Notes: generated from the letters alone by a model not told the origin. A stretch of 33,261 bases of DNA from an uncultured Sphingomonas sp. (GCA_913775025.1 CAJYJW010000065.1:1-33261), one strand, 5' to 3'; positions 7,684-16,541 are shown, counted from the stretch's first letter. A program made the numbers and translations.

Positions 7684-9768
7684 TTAGAAGCGGTAGGAGA
7701 CGCTACCCATCACGTTGCGCGGCGCGCCGACGAAGGTATCGCCGCGACTGAGCACGGAGGCATAGAATTTGTTGCCCAGCAGGTTGGTGGCGTTCACCGC
7801 GAAACGCCAGTCGCGCCAGTTCACCTCCACCAGCGCGTCCACCAGCGTATTCGCGCCCGTCACCAGCGTCCACGCCGGGCCGACCGAGCGGCGCTTGCCG
7901 GTGTAGCGTACACCGCCGCCCAGCCGCAGCGTAGCCTCGTTGGCGAGCGGGAGCGTCTTCGTCGTCCAGACGGAGGCGTTGTGGCGCGGCAGGAAGTCGA
8001 AGTAGGTGTCGTCGGGCGATGTGACCTTGTTGTAGCTGTAGTTCACCAGTACCTCATAGTCGTTCGCCAGCGTGCGGCTCGCCTCGAACTCGACGCCCCG
8101 GCTTTTCAGCTTGCCCGCCTGTACCGTCACACCGAGCGGGCCGGCGATCGGGCGGTTGCTGTCCTGGATGTCGAAGCCGGTGACGGTGACGAGCGTCTGG
8201 AGATCGGGCTGCCATTTTGCGCCCGCCTCATATTGCCGGCCCGTCTGCGGCCGCAGCCCCGCGCCCGCCAGTGGCTGGAACGATTCGGTGTAGCTGAAGA
8301 AGGGGGAGATGTTCGCGCCAATCTCCCCGATGATGCCGGCGCGGAAGGTCGTCGCCTTGTCGATCTTGCGGGTGCCGCCGACATTGTCGTTCGACCGCAC
8401 CCGGTCCCGCCGTGCGCCGAGCACGACCGAGACGCGATCGAAGAAGCGGATCTGGTCCTGCACGTACAGGCCAAGCTGCCGCTGCGAATTGCTGGTGGCG
8501 TAGCTCGATCCGGGGGAGAAGTTGGGGTCGGCGGCCGTGGGTATTCCGCCGCCGTAATCGGAAAGCGCCGCGTAATCGATATTATAGATGTCGATCGTCT
8601 CGAAGCCGTAGGCCCCCGCCTTGCGGACCCTATTCCAGCTAAAGTCCACGCCCGCCAGCAACATATGTTCCACCGATGCGCCGGTGTTGAACTTGAATTG
8701 CACATTGTTGTCGGTGGTGAAGACGTTCAGCCGCGCGATGCTGCCATCCGCGTAGAGGCCGATCCGGCGGCGCGCGGCGTCTAGATACGGATTGGTCGGG
8801 ATGCTGTAGCTGTCGGGGTAATGGGTGAGGTAGGTGAGGTCGCTATCGATATAGCGCGCCTTCAGGTTTACCTTCACGGTCTCGCCGAACCGCTGCGTAA
8901 TGCCGCCGCCACCCTGCAGGGTGCGCCCGTCGTAGCGGTCCCACCCCGGCTTGCCGATGAACAGGAAGCGATCGAGTTTAGGATTGGTCCCGTTGGGTTC
9001 CACCGTTCCGACCACCGGGAGGAATTGCGAGGTCGAGCCGCTGTCATCCTCCTGATAGAGGCCGAGCAGGGTGACATCGGTATCCGGCGTCGGCTGCCAG
9101 CGGAGCGAGGGCGCGAACATCACGCGATCATCGGGCACGTGATCCACATAGGTGTCGGCATCGCGCGCGCGACCGACCGCGCGGACGGCCAGCGTATCCG
9201 ACAAGGCGAGGTTGATGTCGCCGAGCAGTTCCTTGCGGTCGTAGCTGCCGTATACCGCCGTCAGTTCGCCCCGCGTCTCGAAATCGGGCGTCTTGGAGAC
9301 GAGATTGACGAGGCCGCCGATCGATCCCTGCCCGAACAGCACCGATGCCGGACCGCGCACCACCTCCACGCGGGAAAAGTTGTACGGGTCGGAGGCGATG
9401 CTGGCGTAGAAGCTGAAGATGTCCCGCATCCCGTCGCGGAACTGAAGTGCATCGATCCCGCGAATGACGAAACTGTCGACACGGGTATCGCGACCGTAGG
9501 CGTTTGCCGTGATGCCGGCGGCATAGCGCACCGTATCGCTGATATTGATCGCACCCTGCGACAGAAACTGCTCGGAGGTGATGACGGTGATCGGCTGGGG
9601 CGTCTGAATCAGCGGCGTATCCGTCTTGGTGCCGGCGAAATTATCGATCCGGTCGCCGGTGACGATGATCGTATCGTCGGCGGGCGCGGCCTCCATGGCC
9701 GCATCGGCGGCCCACGCCACCTGCGGTGTGATTAGGCCTGCCAGGCCGGCGAGCGCGATGATCCTCAA
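7684..9768 (-). CDS. TonB-dependent siderophore receptor
   Basis: 694 residues with a clear signal peptide (to PQVAWA) and TonB-box-like DTIIVTGDR. The plug carries the ferric-siderophore receptor pattern: TPQPITVITSEQFLSQGA, DTVRYAAGI, DSFVIRGIDALQFRDGMRD, then VEVVRGPASVLFGQGSIGG. The barrel ends in Phe (GSVSYRF), the usual outer-membrane assembly signal. It should import ferric siderophores with TonB/ExbBD energy. The start codon is TTG (9766-9768), preceded by GGGGG eight bases upstream; no ATG is available. Across a 98-113 bp region with a Fur-like operator lies the divergent DUF3649-PepSY-DUF3325 operon, a frequent partner set of such receptors. The exact siderophore is unknown. Confidence 0.93.
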   Translation of the reverse strand: MRIIALAGLAGLITPQVAWAADAAMEAAPADDTIIVTGDRIDNFAGTKTDTPLIQTPQPITVITSEQFLSQGAINISDTVRYAAGITANAYGRDTRVDSFVIRGIDALQFRDGMRDIFSFYASIASDPYNFSRVEVVRGPASVLFGQGSIGGLVNLVSKTPDFETRGELTAVYGSYDRKELLGDINLALSDTLAVRAVGRARDADTYVDHVPDDRVMFAPSLRWQPTPDTDVTLLGLYQEDDSGSTSQFLPVVGTVEPNGTNPKLDRFLFIGKPGWDRYDGRTLQGGGGITQRFGETVKVNLKARYIDSDLTYLTHYPDSYSIPTNPYLDAARRRIGLYADGSIARLNVFTTDNNVQFKFNTGASVEHMLLAGVDFSWNRVRKAGAYGFETIDIYNIDYAALSDYGGGIPTAADPNFSPGSSYATSNSQRQLGLYVQDQIRFFDRVSVVLGARRDRVRSNDNVGGTRKIDKATTFRAGIIGEIGANISPFFSYTESFQPLAGAGLRPQTGRQYEAGAKWQPDLQTLVTVTGFDIQDSNRPIAGPLGVTVQAGKLKSRGVEFEASRTLANDYEVLVNYSYNKVTSPDDTYFDFLPRHNASVWTTKTLPLANEATLRLGGGVRYTGKRRSVGPAWTLVTGANTLVDALVEVNWRDWRFAVNATNLLGNKFYASVLSRGDTFVGAPRNVMGSVSYRF

Positions 9769-9814
9769 GAGTGCCCCCTGTGATTTTTTATGATGCGGCG
9801 GCCCCTAACGGTAT

Positions 9815-9840
9815 TTGAGATGGATTCGCAATAGCGAATA
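9815..9840. promoter_or_regulatory. Fur-like iron-responsive operator
   Basis: A 6-bp perfect inverted repeat, ATTCGC (9824-9829) AATA GCGAAT (9834-9839), embedded in TTGAGATGGATTCGCAATAG. The half resembling GAGAATGATTCGCAATAG is reminiscent of Fur boxes upstream of siderophore receptor genes. It lies between the divergent receptor (start 9768) and the inner-membrane operon (start about 9882), so one site could repress both under iron sufficiency. Which regulator binds is inferred. Confidence 0.5.
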
Positions 9841-9881
9841 TGGCAACGGGGTTTATGTGATCAGGCGTGGTGCCTGGCGGG

Positions 9882-10202
9882 ATGGACGTGAGGGCGATGG
9901 GCCGGACATCGGGCAAATGGATTCGCATCTTCTTCGCCGGGCCAGGCGCGATCGTCGTGGCGCTGGTGGTGATGGCGGGGATGACGCGCTGGGTGCCGGG
10001 CGGGGCGGCGGGGATCGATAATCTGGCCTTGCCACTGGTGCTGGCGCCGTTGATCTGGGCCGCCTTGTTCTTTCATGCCTGTCTCGATCGCCGGCTCGGC
10101 CGGGTCGTGCTGGTGGCGCTGGGCCTGCTGGTGGTGCATGGCGCGCTCGTCGGCTGGGGCTTCCTCGGCGCATCCCGCCACGCCGTCGGCGGTGCGGCAT
10201 GA
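9882..10202 (+). CDS. DUF3649-type small membrane protein
   Basis: About 106 residues with three hydrophobic segments: IFFAGPGAIVVALVVMAGM, LALPLVLAPLIWAALFF and VVLVALGLLVVHGALVGW. Its size, topology and place as the first gene before PepSY and DUF3325 genes, beside a siderophore receptor, match the DUF3649 group found in iron-uptake clusters. Its molecular job is unknown; a role in handling iron-siderophore at the inner membrane is inferred from context. In-frame starts exist at GTG 9867, ATG 9882 and ATG 9897, none with an ideal ribosome-binding site. Its stop overlaps the next start (ATGA, 10199-10202), implying translational coupling. Confidence 0.65.
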   Translation: MDVRAMGRTSGKWIRIFFAGPGAIVVALVVMAGMTRWVPGGAAGIDNLALPLVLAPLIWAALFFHACLDRRLGRVVLVALGLLVVHGALVGWGFLGASRHAVGGAA

Positions 10203-11791
10203 TCCGGCTGCCCAAGGACGAGACCAAGCTGATGGTCGCGGTGCACGGCTGGTCCGGCATCGTGCTCGGCCTGCTGCTCTACGCGGTCGTCCTCACCGGC
10301 ACGGCGGCGGTTTTCGCGCACGAGATCGGCGCGTGGTCCGCCGGCCATGTCGAGACGCGATCCGCCTTTGCGCGGCCGCTGGACGGCATCATTCGCCGCC
10401 TCTCCGCCGCCACCCCGGCGCGGTATCGCGAGGCGGTCAACCTGTTCGAGATCGGCGACCATCGCCTCGGCGTCTATTTCCATCGCGACGAGATGGACGG
10501 CGGCAAGCCGATCGATCGCGGTATCTATTATCAGCTCGACGGGGCGGGGCGCGTGGCGAAGGCGGTGCGCGGCACCGGCGAGGAGGTGTTCGGCCCGCGC
10601 AACGACGATGCCCTGTCGAGCTTTCTCGTGGATACGCATGTGCGGTTGCATGTGCCGAACCCGTGGGGGTTGCTGCTCACCGGCATCCTCGGGCTGGCGA
10701 TGCTGGTCGCGGCGATCTCCGGCGTGTTGATCCATCGGCATCTGTTCAAGGATATCTTCACCCTCAGGCGCAACGCCAATCCGGTGCTGGCCGAGCGGGA
10801 CCGGCATAGCGTGGCGGGTAGCTGGAGCCTGCCGTTCGCCTTCGTGCTGGCCTTCACCGGCAGCTTCTTCTCCTTCTTCGGCACGGTGGGCATGCCGGTG
10901 CTGGCGATGGCCGCGTTCGGCGGCGACGTGAAGGCGTTGACCGAGACGGTGTACGGCAATGCCGCGACATCCGATCCCCGCCCCGTGGCGATCGGCGACC
11001 TCGATCGGCTGGTGGCCGACGCCAGCCGCCGGGCAGGCGCGGAGCCAACCTTCGTGGCGATCGAAAATTACGGCCGGGCCGATGCCGCCGTCACCACCTA
11101 TCACCCGGCCCGCGCGGGCGGCATCGAGATCACGACCCTGCTGTACGACGGCGCGACCGGGCGTTTCGTGCGGGTGAAGCCGACGATCGGCACGCGCCCG
11201 TCCGCCGGCGGCACGCTCACCGGCATCATGGCGCCGCTGCATTTCGGCAACTTCGCCGGGATGCTGTCAAAGGCGGTGTGGTTCGCGCTGGGGTATGCCA
11301 TGTGCTACGTGACGCTGACCGGCCTCAGGCTGTGGCTGGCGCGCCGGCGGGAGGCGATGCGATCGCTGGAGTGGCTGGATCGCAGCGTCGCGATCGTCGG
11401 CTTCGGTCTGCCGCTCGCGCTGGTCGTCTCGGCCGCCGCCTTCCTCGTCGCCATGCCGCTGGGCACGGCGGTGTACTGGACGACGACGGCTTTCCTGATC
11501 GGCTCCGCCATCGCGATCGGGGCGGGTTTCCTCTCCCCCTCCCGTCTCATGCTCGATCGCTTGCTGCAAGCGGGCACCGGCTTGGTGATGGTGCTGCTGC
11601 CGCCTTTGCGCCTGCTAACGGGCGGACCGAACTGGCTGGTCGCACTGCGCGCCACCCAGCCGGAGATCGTCGCGGTCGATATCGCGTTGCTGGTCGCGGG
11701 CGGCTGGATGACGTGGCGGGTCGCACGGGGGCGGATGGGGTCGGTCAGTCTGCCCGCCGCCGCCGGTCGCCCCGTGGCATCGGCGCGCTGA
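10199..11791 (+). CDS. PepSY-associated TM helix protein (putative iron reductase/uptake)
   Basis: 530 residues. An N-terminal PepSY_TM unit opens with HGWSGIVLGLLLYAVVLTGT and a following periplasmic PepSY region. Further membrane segments lie near residues 155-180 (GLLLTGILGLAMLVAAISGV), 205-240, 345-375, 390-420 and in three later helices. HxW and RH residues flanking the helices (VHGWSG, IHRHLF) are typical of this family. Related proteins (FsvE/PiuB/FegB group) reduce or release iron from siderophores at the inner membrane; that role is inferred here from family and location. It overlaps the upstream gene by ATGA and the downstream gene by TGATG, so all three are probably co-translated. 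Confidence 0.85.
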   Translation: MIRLPKDETKLMVAVHGWSGIVLGLLLYAVVLTGTAAVFAHEIGAWSAGHVETRSAFARPLDGIIRRLSAATPARYREAVNLFEIGDHRLGVYFHRDEMDGGKPIDRGIYYQLDGAGRVAKAVRGTGEEVFGPRNDDALSSFLVDTHVRLHVPNPWGLLLTGILGLAMLVAAISGVLIHRHLFKDIFTLRRNANPVLAERDRHSVAGSWSLPFAFVLAFTGSFFSFFGTVGMPVLAMAAFGGDVKALTETVYGNAATSDPRPVAIGDLDRLVADASRRAGAEPTFVAIENYGRADAAVTTYHPARAGGIEITTLLYDGATGRFVRVKPTIGTRPSAGGTLTGIMAPLHFGNFAGMLSKAVWFALGYAMCYVTLTGLRLWLARRREAMRSLEWLDRSVAIVGFGLPLALVVSAAAFLVAMPLGTAVYWTTTAFLIGSAIAIGAGFLSPSRLMLDRLLQAGTGLVMVLLPPLRLLTGGPNWLVALRATQPEIVAVDIALLVAGGWMTWRVARGRMGSVSLPAAAGRPVASAR

Positions 11792-12066
11792 TGCTCGCGA
11801 TCATCGCCCTAGCGGTGTCGGCGGCAATGATCCTGTGGCTGTGCCTCGGCGATCCGAAGCGCCGGCGCGCGCTGCATGTGGCGGGGGAGGGGCAAGGCGC
11901 GTCCGCCCGTCGCCTGATCGCCGCCGCCGCCTGCCTGCCGGGCCTGCTCGGCCTCCTGCTGGGCGATGCCGCCGCCTTCCTGATCTGGCTCGGCGGCAGC
12001 GGGGCGGCGGGGTGGCTGATCGCGATGCTGCTGGCGAGGGAGCCGGCGAAGGGCGCGCGGCGCTAG
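11791..12066 (+). CDS. DUF3325-type small membrane protein
   Basis: 91 residues with three hydrophobic stretches: IIALAVSAAMILWLCLG at the N-terminus, RRLIAAAACLPGLLGLLLG and AAAFLIWLGGSGAAGWLIAMLLA. A basic loop (DPKRRRALH) follows the first, all as expected for DUF3325 proteins that accompany PepSY genes in iron-uptake clusters. The function is not known. Its ATG shares the last base of the PepSY stop (TGATG). The gene ends seven bases before the convergent peptidase gene ends, leaving no room for a separate terminator. Confidence 0.72.
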   Translation: MLAIIALAVSAAMILWLCLGDPKRRRALHVAGEGQGASARRLIAAAACLPGLLGLLLGDAAAFLIWLGGSGAAGWLIAMLLAREPAKGARR

Positions 12067-12073
12067 GCGGCGA

Positions 12074-14272
12074 TCACTTGTCCTTGACCGTGCGGCCGAG
12101 GAAACGTTCGATCGTGCTCCACTCGTGGACTTGCGCGTCGGCCCCGGCGAAAGCGTGGGTCTTGCCCGGATAGACCATCATCTCGAACGGCCGACGCGCC
12201 GCCTGCAACTTGGCGAACAGCGAGGTCGAGTTCTCGAACACGACATTGTCGTCCGCCATGCCGTGAATCACCAGCAGCGGATCAGCGATCTTCGTGGCCT
12301 CCGTCAGCGCATCTGCGCGGGCGTAAGCGGCGGCATTCTTCGCCGGATCGCCAAGATAGCGTTCGGTATAGGCGCTGTCGTACAGGCCCCATTGCGTCAC
12401 CGGCGCGCCCGCCACGCCGGCGGCGAACGTGCCGGGGGCCGCCTCCAGCAGCTTCAGCGTCATGTAGCCGCCGTAGGACCAGCCCATCACCGCGACCTTG
12501 GCCGGATCGACGAACGGCTGCGCCTTGAGCCACGCTACCCCGGCCAACTGATCGGCGACCTCGGGCGTGCCCAGCGCGCGGAAGATCGGCGCGTCGAACG
12601 CGGTGCCGCGGAAGGAGGTGCCGCGGTTGTCGAGCGTGAAGACGATCCATCCCTTGCTTGCCAGATAGTTCAGGATCAGCGTGCGCCGCCCCCACTGGCG
12701 CAGCACGTCCGCCCCGTGCGGACCGCCATAGACGTAGACGAACACCGGATAGCGCCGGCCCGGCTGCCGTTTGGGGCTGATCATCCGCCATTGCAGCTTC
12801 TGCCCGTCCGCCGCCGGCAGGGTGCCGTATGTCGTTTCCGGCAGGCTGGCCGCATAGGCGGCAAGCGGATGCGCGCCGGCGATCCGGTTCTCGCTCACCC
12901 AATGCGTGCGGGCGCCGCGCCCGTCTGCCAGATAGACCTGCGGCGGCTGGCGCTCGCTCGATCGACGGACGAGCAGCCGGTTCGCGCTGTCGTCTACCGA
13001 CACCGTGTTGACGTAGCCTGGTTCGGTCAGCCGAACCGTATCGCCGCCGGCCAGCGGGACCGCATAGACATGCCGCTCGATCGGGCTGTCCTTCGTGGCG
13101 GTGAAGAGCAGCCGGCCGTTCGCCTCGTCCACCCCGTCGATCGCGGTCACGTCCCACGCGCCGGAGGTGATCGGGGCAAGCGCGCCGTCGCGCCAGTGGT
13201 AGAGATGCGTATGCCCGCTGCGCGCGGACGCCCAGATCAGGCTGCCGTCGCCCAGCACCCGTAGATTATTGTCGAGCAGATCGATCCACGTCTTCGACGT
13301 CTCCGAAAACAGCAGGCGCGTGGCCCCGGTCGCCGGATCGGCGGCGAGCACGTCCAGCCGCTGCTGATCGCGCGACAGGCGCTGGATATAGAGGGTGCGC
13401 CCATCCTTCGCCCAATCGACGCGGGCGAGGTAGAAGTCCGGGTCCGCCCCCAGATCCACCTTCATGCGGCTGCCGCCCGCCGGGTTCATCACGTAGAGAT
13501 CGACCGTCGCGTTCGGCGTGCCGGCGCGGGGGTAGCGTTGCTGGACGAGCGTGGTCTTGTCCGCGCCGATCGCCGCCCGCGTCACGATCGCGACGCGGGA
13601 TTCGTCCAGTCGCTCAACCGCGACATGGGCATCGTCGGGGGACCACCATGCGCCCTCCGATCGATCAAGTTCCTCCTGTGCGATGAACTCGGCGGTGCCC
13701 CAGCTGAGCGTGCCGCCACCATCGCGGGTCAGCGCCGTCTCCCGCCCGGTCGTCAGGTCGATCGCGTAGAGATTCTGGTCGCGTACGAACGAGACGTAGC
13801 GCCCGCCTTCGCTGACCCGTGCGTCCACCTCGGACTGCGGCGTGTTCGTCAGCCGGCGCGTGCGCCCGTCGAGTGTGACGAGATAGATGTCGCCGTCGAG
13901 CGGTACGAGCAGGCTCTTGCCGTCGGGCGCCCAGGAATAGGAGACGATGCCGGTCCGTCCGCCGATGCGCGCGCGTTCCCGTCGCATCTTTTCTTCTTCC
14001 GAAAGCGCCGCGCCCGAGCCGATCTTCGCGGAATCGACGAGCATCCGCTCCGCGCCGGTGCCGGTATCGATCAGCCACAGATCCTGCCGGTCGATATCGT
14101 CGGGCCGGTTGCGCAGCAATGCGGCATAGCGCCCGTCGGGCGACAAGGTGAGCGCCACCGGGCTTGGGCCGGACAGGTCGGGGCTCGTGAAGATCCGCTC
14201 CAGCGTCAGCGGCATCTGCGCGGCGGCGGGGCCGGCGAGGAGGGCGATCAGGGCGGCGGCGCGGAACAGCAT
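12074..14272 (-). CDS. S9 family peptidase, dipeptidyl peptidase IV type
   Basis: 732 residues with a signal peptide (ALIALLAGPAAA, then QMPLTLERIF), so periplasmic or secreted. The N-terminal two-thirds is a DPP-IV beta-propeller (SYSWAPDGKSLLV, WWSPDDAHVAVERLDESR). An EFIAQEEL segment supplies the Glu-Glu pair that binds the substrate N-terminus. The C-terminal alpha/beta-hydrolase domain has nucleophile S599 (GWSYGGYM), an acid at about D674/675 (GMADDNV) and H706 (GKTHAF), plus the DNRGTSFRG signature. It should remove N-terminal dipeptides, preferably X-Pro or X-Ala, from peptides. The ATG at 14272 has GAGG about five bases upstream. It is convergent with the iron operon and appears monocistronic. 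Confidence 0.93.
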   Translation of the reverse strand: MLFRAAALIALLAGPAAAQMPLTLERIFTSPDLSGPSPVALTLSPDGRYAALLRNRPDDIDRQDLWLIDTGTGAERMLVDSAKIGSGAALSEEEKMRRERARIGGRTGIVSYSWAPDGKSLLVPLDGDIYLVTLDGRTRRLTNTPQSEVDARVSEGGRYVSFVRDQNLYAIDLTTGRETALTRDGGGTLSWGTAEFIAQEELDRSEGAWWSPDDAHVAVERLDESRVAIVTRAAIGADKTTLVQQRYPRAGTPNATVDLYVMNPAGGSRMKVDLGADPDFYLARVDWAKDGRTLYIQRLSRDQQRLDVLAADPATGATRLLFSETSKTWIDLLDNNLRVLGDGSLIWASARSGHTHLYHWRDGALAPITSGAWDVTAIDGVDEANGRLLFTATKDSPIERHVYAVPLAGGDTVRLTEPGYVNTVSVDDSANRLLVRRSSERQPPQVYLADGRGARTHWVSENRIAGAHPLAAYAASLPETTYGTLPAADGQKLQWRMISPKRQPGRRYPVFVYVYGGPHGADVLRQWGRRTLILNYLASKGWIVFTLDNRGTSFRGTAFDAPIFRALGTPEVADQLAGVAWLKAQPFVDPAKVAVMGWSYGGYMTLKLLEAAPGTFAAGVAGAPVTQWGLYDSAYTERYLGDPAKNAAAYARADALTEATKIADPLLVIHGMADDNVVFENSTSLFAKLQAARRPFEMMVYPGKTHAFAGADAQVHEWSTIERFLGRTVKDK

Positions 14273-14310
14273 GAAACCTCGGAGGAATGCGGGGGACAGC
14301 GCCGTCTACG

Positions 14311-14817
14311 TCAGGTCGAGGGCGTCGCGCCACCTTTGCGCGGCGGCTGGAGCTGGCCGAGCGTGACGGGGGCGAAATCGCGCACGTCCACGCCCACGTC
14401 ATGCTGGCGGGGCATTGGCTTGAGCGCGCCGTGGCTGTGGCCGTGCAGGTTCACCGCCCCGCGCGCCTGCCCGTTCCAGCTGCGAAAGGCGTAGTGACAG
14501 AGGATTAGCGCCTGAGCTTCCACCACGATCTCGGCATAGTCGGCGATGCTCGCCCACCCCCCATCCGCCTCCGCCCCGTCGTTGTTGCCGCGAATCAGAT
14601 GCTTGGTGCCGTTCAGCGCCGACAGCAAGCCGGCCACGTCGGATGGCCGACGCGCGAAGTCGCCGAGATGCCACACCACGTCGTCCGGCCCGACGACCGC
14701 ATTCCATCGCGCGATCAGGGCGGCGTCCATTTCGGCCACGGTGGTGAAGGGGCGGCGGCGGATGTTGATCGTGCGGTGGTCGCCGAAATGCGTGTCGGCG
14801 GTGAAGAAGACGGTCAT
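14311..14817 (-). CDS. calcineurin-like metallophosphoesterase
   Basis: 168 residues with the binuclear-metal motifs in order: DTHFGDH (replacing the usual DxHG), HLGDFARRP, RGNNDG (Asn for the usual His of GNHD), a single His in LCHYAFRSW, and NLHGHSHG near the C-terminus. Enzymes of this small cytosolic class hydrolyse phosphodiesters or monoesters; the substrate is unknown. The start is ATG 14817, which overlaps the stop of the upstream radical SAM gene (ATGA), so the two are translationally coupled. The frame is open further upstream, but that part is the antisense-free interior of the radical SAM gene in another frame and not this protein. Confidence 0.87.
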   Translation of the reverse strand: MTVFFTADTHFGDHRTINIRRRPFTTVAEMDAALIARWNAVVGPDDVVWHLGDFARRPSDVAGLLSALNGTKHLIRGNNDGAEADGGWASIADYAEIVVEAQALILCHYAFRSWNGQARGAVNLHGHSHGALKPMPRQHDVGVDVRDFAPVTLGQLQPPRKGGATPST

Positions 14818-15902
14818 GTCCAATAGAGTATTCGCGCGGCGGGCAGCGCGGCAGTGATCCGCTCCTCGAAAAAGCGGCGCAGCGCGCGCATCGTGTCGGC
14901 ATCGTACACCTGCTTTTCCGTGCCGAACTTGGTGCGCTTGGTCGTCCGCCTGTCGCCACTCATGTCCAGCGCGGAGCCGGGATACCAGCTTTCCAGCACC
15001 GCTTTTGATCCGGGATTGTAGCGGTGCGTAATCAGCTCCACCGTAAGATCGAGCGTAGGGATGTCGGCCAGCGCCGCCGCCGCGTCGTCGATCAGGGTAG
15101 CGTAGGCCTCCTCCCACCCATCCGCCGCGATGATGGGCGCGATGGTGAGACCGACCGGATAGCCCGCGCGCGCCATCCGCCCCAGCGCGAGGAGCCGCGC
15201 GGCGACGGGGTCCGTGCCCCCCTCGAACCGGGCGAAGGCGCGCGGGTTGATCGAGGCGCGCATCCGCGTGCGGCCCTTGTGTTCCAGCGACAGCAGCGGT
15301 GCCACGTCGGCGAACTTGGTCGTGAAGCGCAACTGCGCGTCCGCTTCCCACGCGCCGAACCAGGCGATCGCGGCGGAAAGCGATCCGGTCAGCGGCTCCA
15401 GCGCCAGCGGATCGGTATAGCAGGATGCCTCGAACGTCGTCCCCTCATAGGCGCGGGCGGCGCTTCGTGAGGTGATGCGCCCCTGACCGAGGTGCGCCGG
15501 CAGCACCGCGAATATCTCGTCCAGATTGGCATAGGCGCGGGTAATCGGCGGGCCTTTGAGGGATCCGGCCAGATAGCAATAGCTGCAATGCGCCGGGCAT
15601 CCCTCCGCCAGATCGACCCGCCAGTCGGCGCTAGGCGCGATCGGCTGCAACCGGCGTTTGGAAGGGGGGGCGACGACCACCGCCAGCGTAGTCTTCGCCT
15701 CCGCATAGGCCCGGCGGGGATCGTCGGGCAGCGCGAGGTTCAATCGGTCGCCGGGTAGCTCCGTTACCGGCACGCCGAGTGCCGCCGCGCGCGCGACGAT
15801 GCCCCGGCCATGCGCGAACCCCAACGCCGATCGGGTGACGATCAGCCGCTTCGGCCGCCACGAAAGCGGCAATCGATCGGCGAGGGGGCGAGTGTCCGTC
15901 AC
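14814..15902 (-). CDS. splB-like: spore photoproduct lyase-like radical SAM protein
   Basis: About 362 residues from GTG 15902. The radical SAM cluster motif is C102-x3-C106-x2-C109 (GCPAHCSYCYL). An FEASCYTDPLALEPLTGSL segment around C161 matches the region of spore photoproduct lyase that contains the hydrogen-donor cysteine (Cys140/141 in Bacillus-type enzymes). Length is close to the family's 340 residues. Known members repair the thymine dimer spore photoproduct; homologues in non-spore-formers (COG1533 DNA-repair photolyase group) are less studied. The frame is open to ATG 15998, but that would overlap the upstream gene by 68 bases, so GTG 15902, 28 bases after that gene's stop, is preferred. 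It overlaps the metallophosphoesterase start. Confidence 0.85.
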   Translation of the reverse strand: MTDTRPLADRLPLSWRPKRLIVTRSALGFAHGRGIVARAAALGVPVTELPGDRLNLALPDDPRRAYAEAKTTLAVVVAPPSKRRLQPIAPSADWRVDLAEGCPAHCSYCYLAGSLKGPPITRAYANLDEIFAVLPAHLGQGRITSRSAARAYEGTTFEASCYTDPLALEPLTGSLSAAIAWFGAWEADAQLRFTTKFADVAPLLSLEHKGRTRMRASINPRAFARFEGGTDPVAARLLALGRMARAGYPVGLTIAPIIAADGWEEAYATLIDDAAAALADIPTLDLTVELITHRYNPGSKAVLESWYPGSALDMSGDRRTTKRTKFGTEKQVYDADTMRALRRFFEERITAALPAARILYWT

Positions 15903-15930
15903 GGACCGGGCGGGCGATGCGCCTGCGCGC

Positions 15931-16398
15931 TCAGGCGATGGCGCGCAGGCGCGGCAGGTCGCGCACGATCGCCGCCGCGCCTGCCAGCACCGCGGCATCC
16001 TCGACGAAGCCGGTCGGTGTTTGCCCGTAGCGCGGCATCGCCGCCATCCGTGCCCGCCAGCCGGGATATGAGGCGACGACCGCCGTGATCCCGCCGATCG
16101 CCGCCCCGGCTAGGCGCGATCTGCGGGGGGCCAGCGCAGCCCCCGCGATCGCGTTGGTCAAGAAGCGGCCGGCGAGGCCGATGGGCACGATGCGATCCGG
16201 CGCGGTCTTCTGCTTATCCCCCGCCATTTCGCCGATCGCCAGCGCGAGGGTGGCAAAGGCGACGGCGGGGTGGGCGAGCAGGCGGGGCGCGCCATTATCC
16301 GCGGGCAATTCGCCGCGCGCCGCCGCGATCGAGACGGTGGCGAGCGGCGTCATCGCCCGCTGCCCGCCCACAAGACCCATCAGGAAAGAAGCGAGCAT
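15931..16398 (-). CDS. DUF4126-type membrane protein
   Basis: 155 residues from ATG 16398, which has a good GGAG (complement at 16405-16408) six bases upstream. The N-terminus (MLASFLMGLVGGQRAMTPL) and later GEMAGDKQKTAPDR and FLTNAIAGAALA match the DUF4126 membrane family, with glycine-rich hydrophobic segments. The family has no known function. The frame stays open to ATG 16512, but the extra 38 residues are polar and unlike the family. It is the first gene of a three-gene cluster with the radical SAM protein and the metallophosphoesterase. Confidence 0.75.
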   Translation of the reverse strand: MLASFLMGLVGGQRAMTPLATVSIAAARGELPADNGAPRLLAHPAVAFATLALAIGEMAGDKQKTAPDRIVPIGLAGRFLTNAIAGAALAPRRSRLAGAAIGGITAVVASYPGWRARMAAMPRYGQTPTGFVEDAAVLAGAAAIVRDLPRLRAIA

Positions 16399-16541
16399 CC
16401 AAGACTCCGTCCATATCCACCGCGCGGGCATGAAGCGCCCCGCCGACGCCCGTGGTTCCGCCTGCCGCGCAATCGATCCAGCGTCGCGATTGTTCGTATC
16501 GCGGATCGACATGCCAGCATCCCAGCGATGAACTCGAACCT

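Noticed and set aside
10073-11242. 389-codon minus-strand frame opposite the PepSY gene
   Set aside because: It is a compositional shadow; the PepSY gene has coherent membrane helices and overlaps both neighbours in operon style.
12125-13264. 379-codon plus-strand frame opposite the S9 peptidase
   Set aside because: It lies antisense to a gene with a complete catalytic triad and has no recognisable features.
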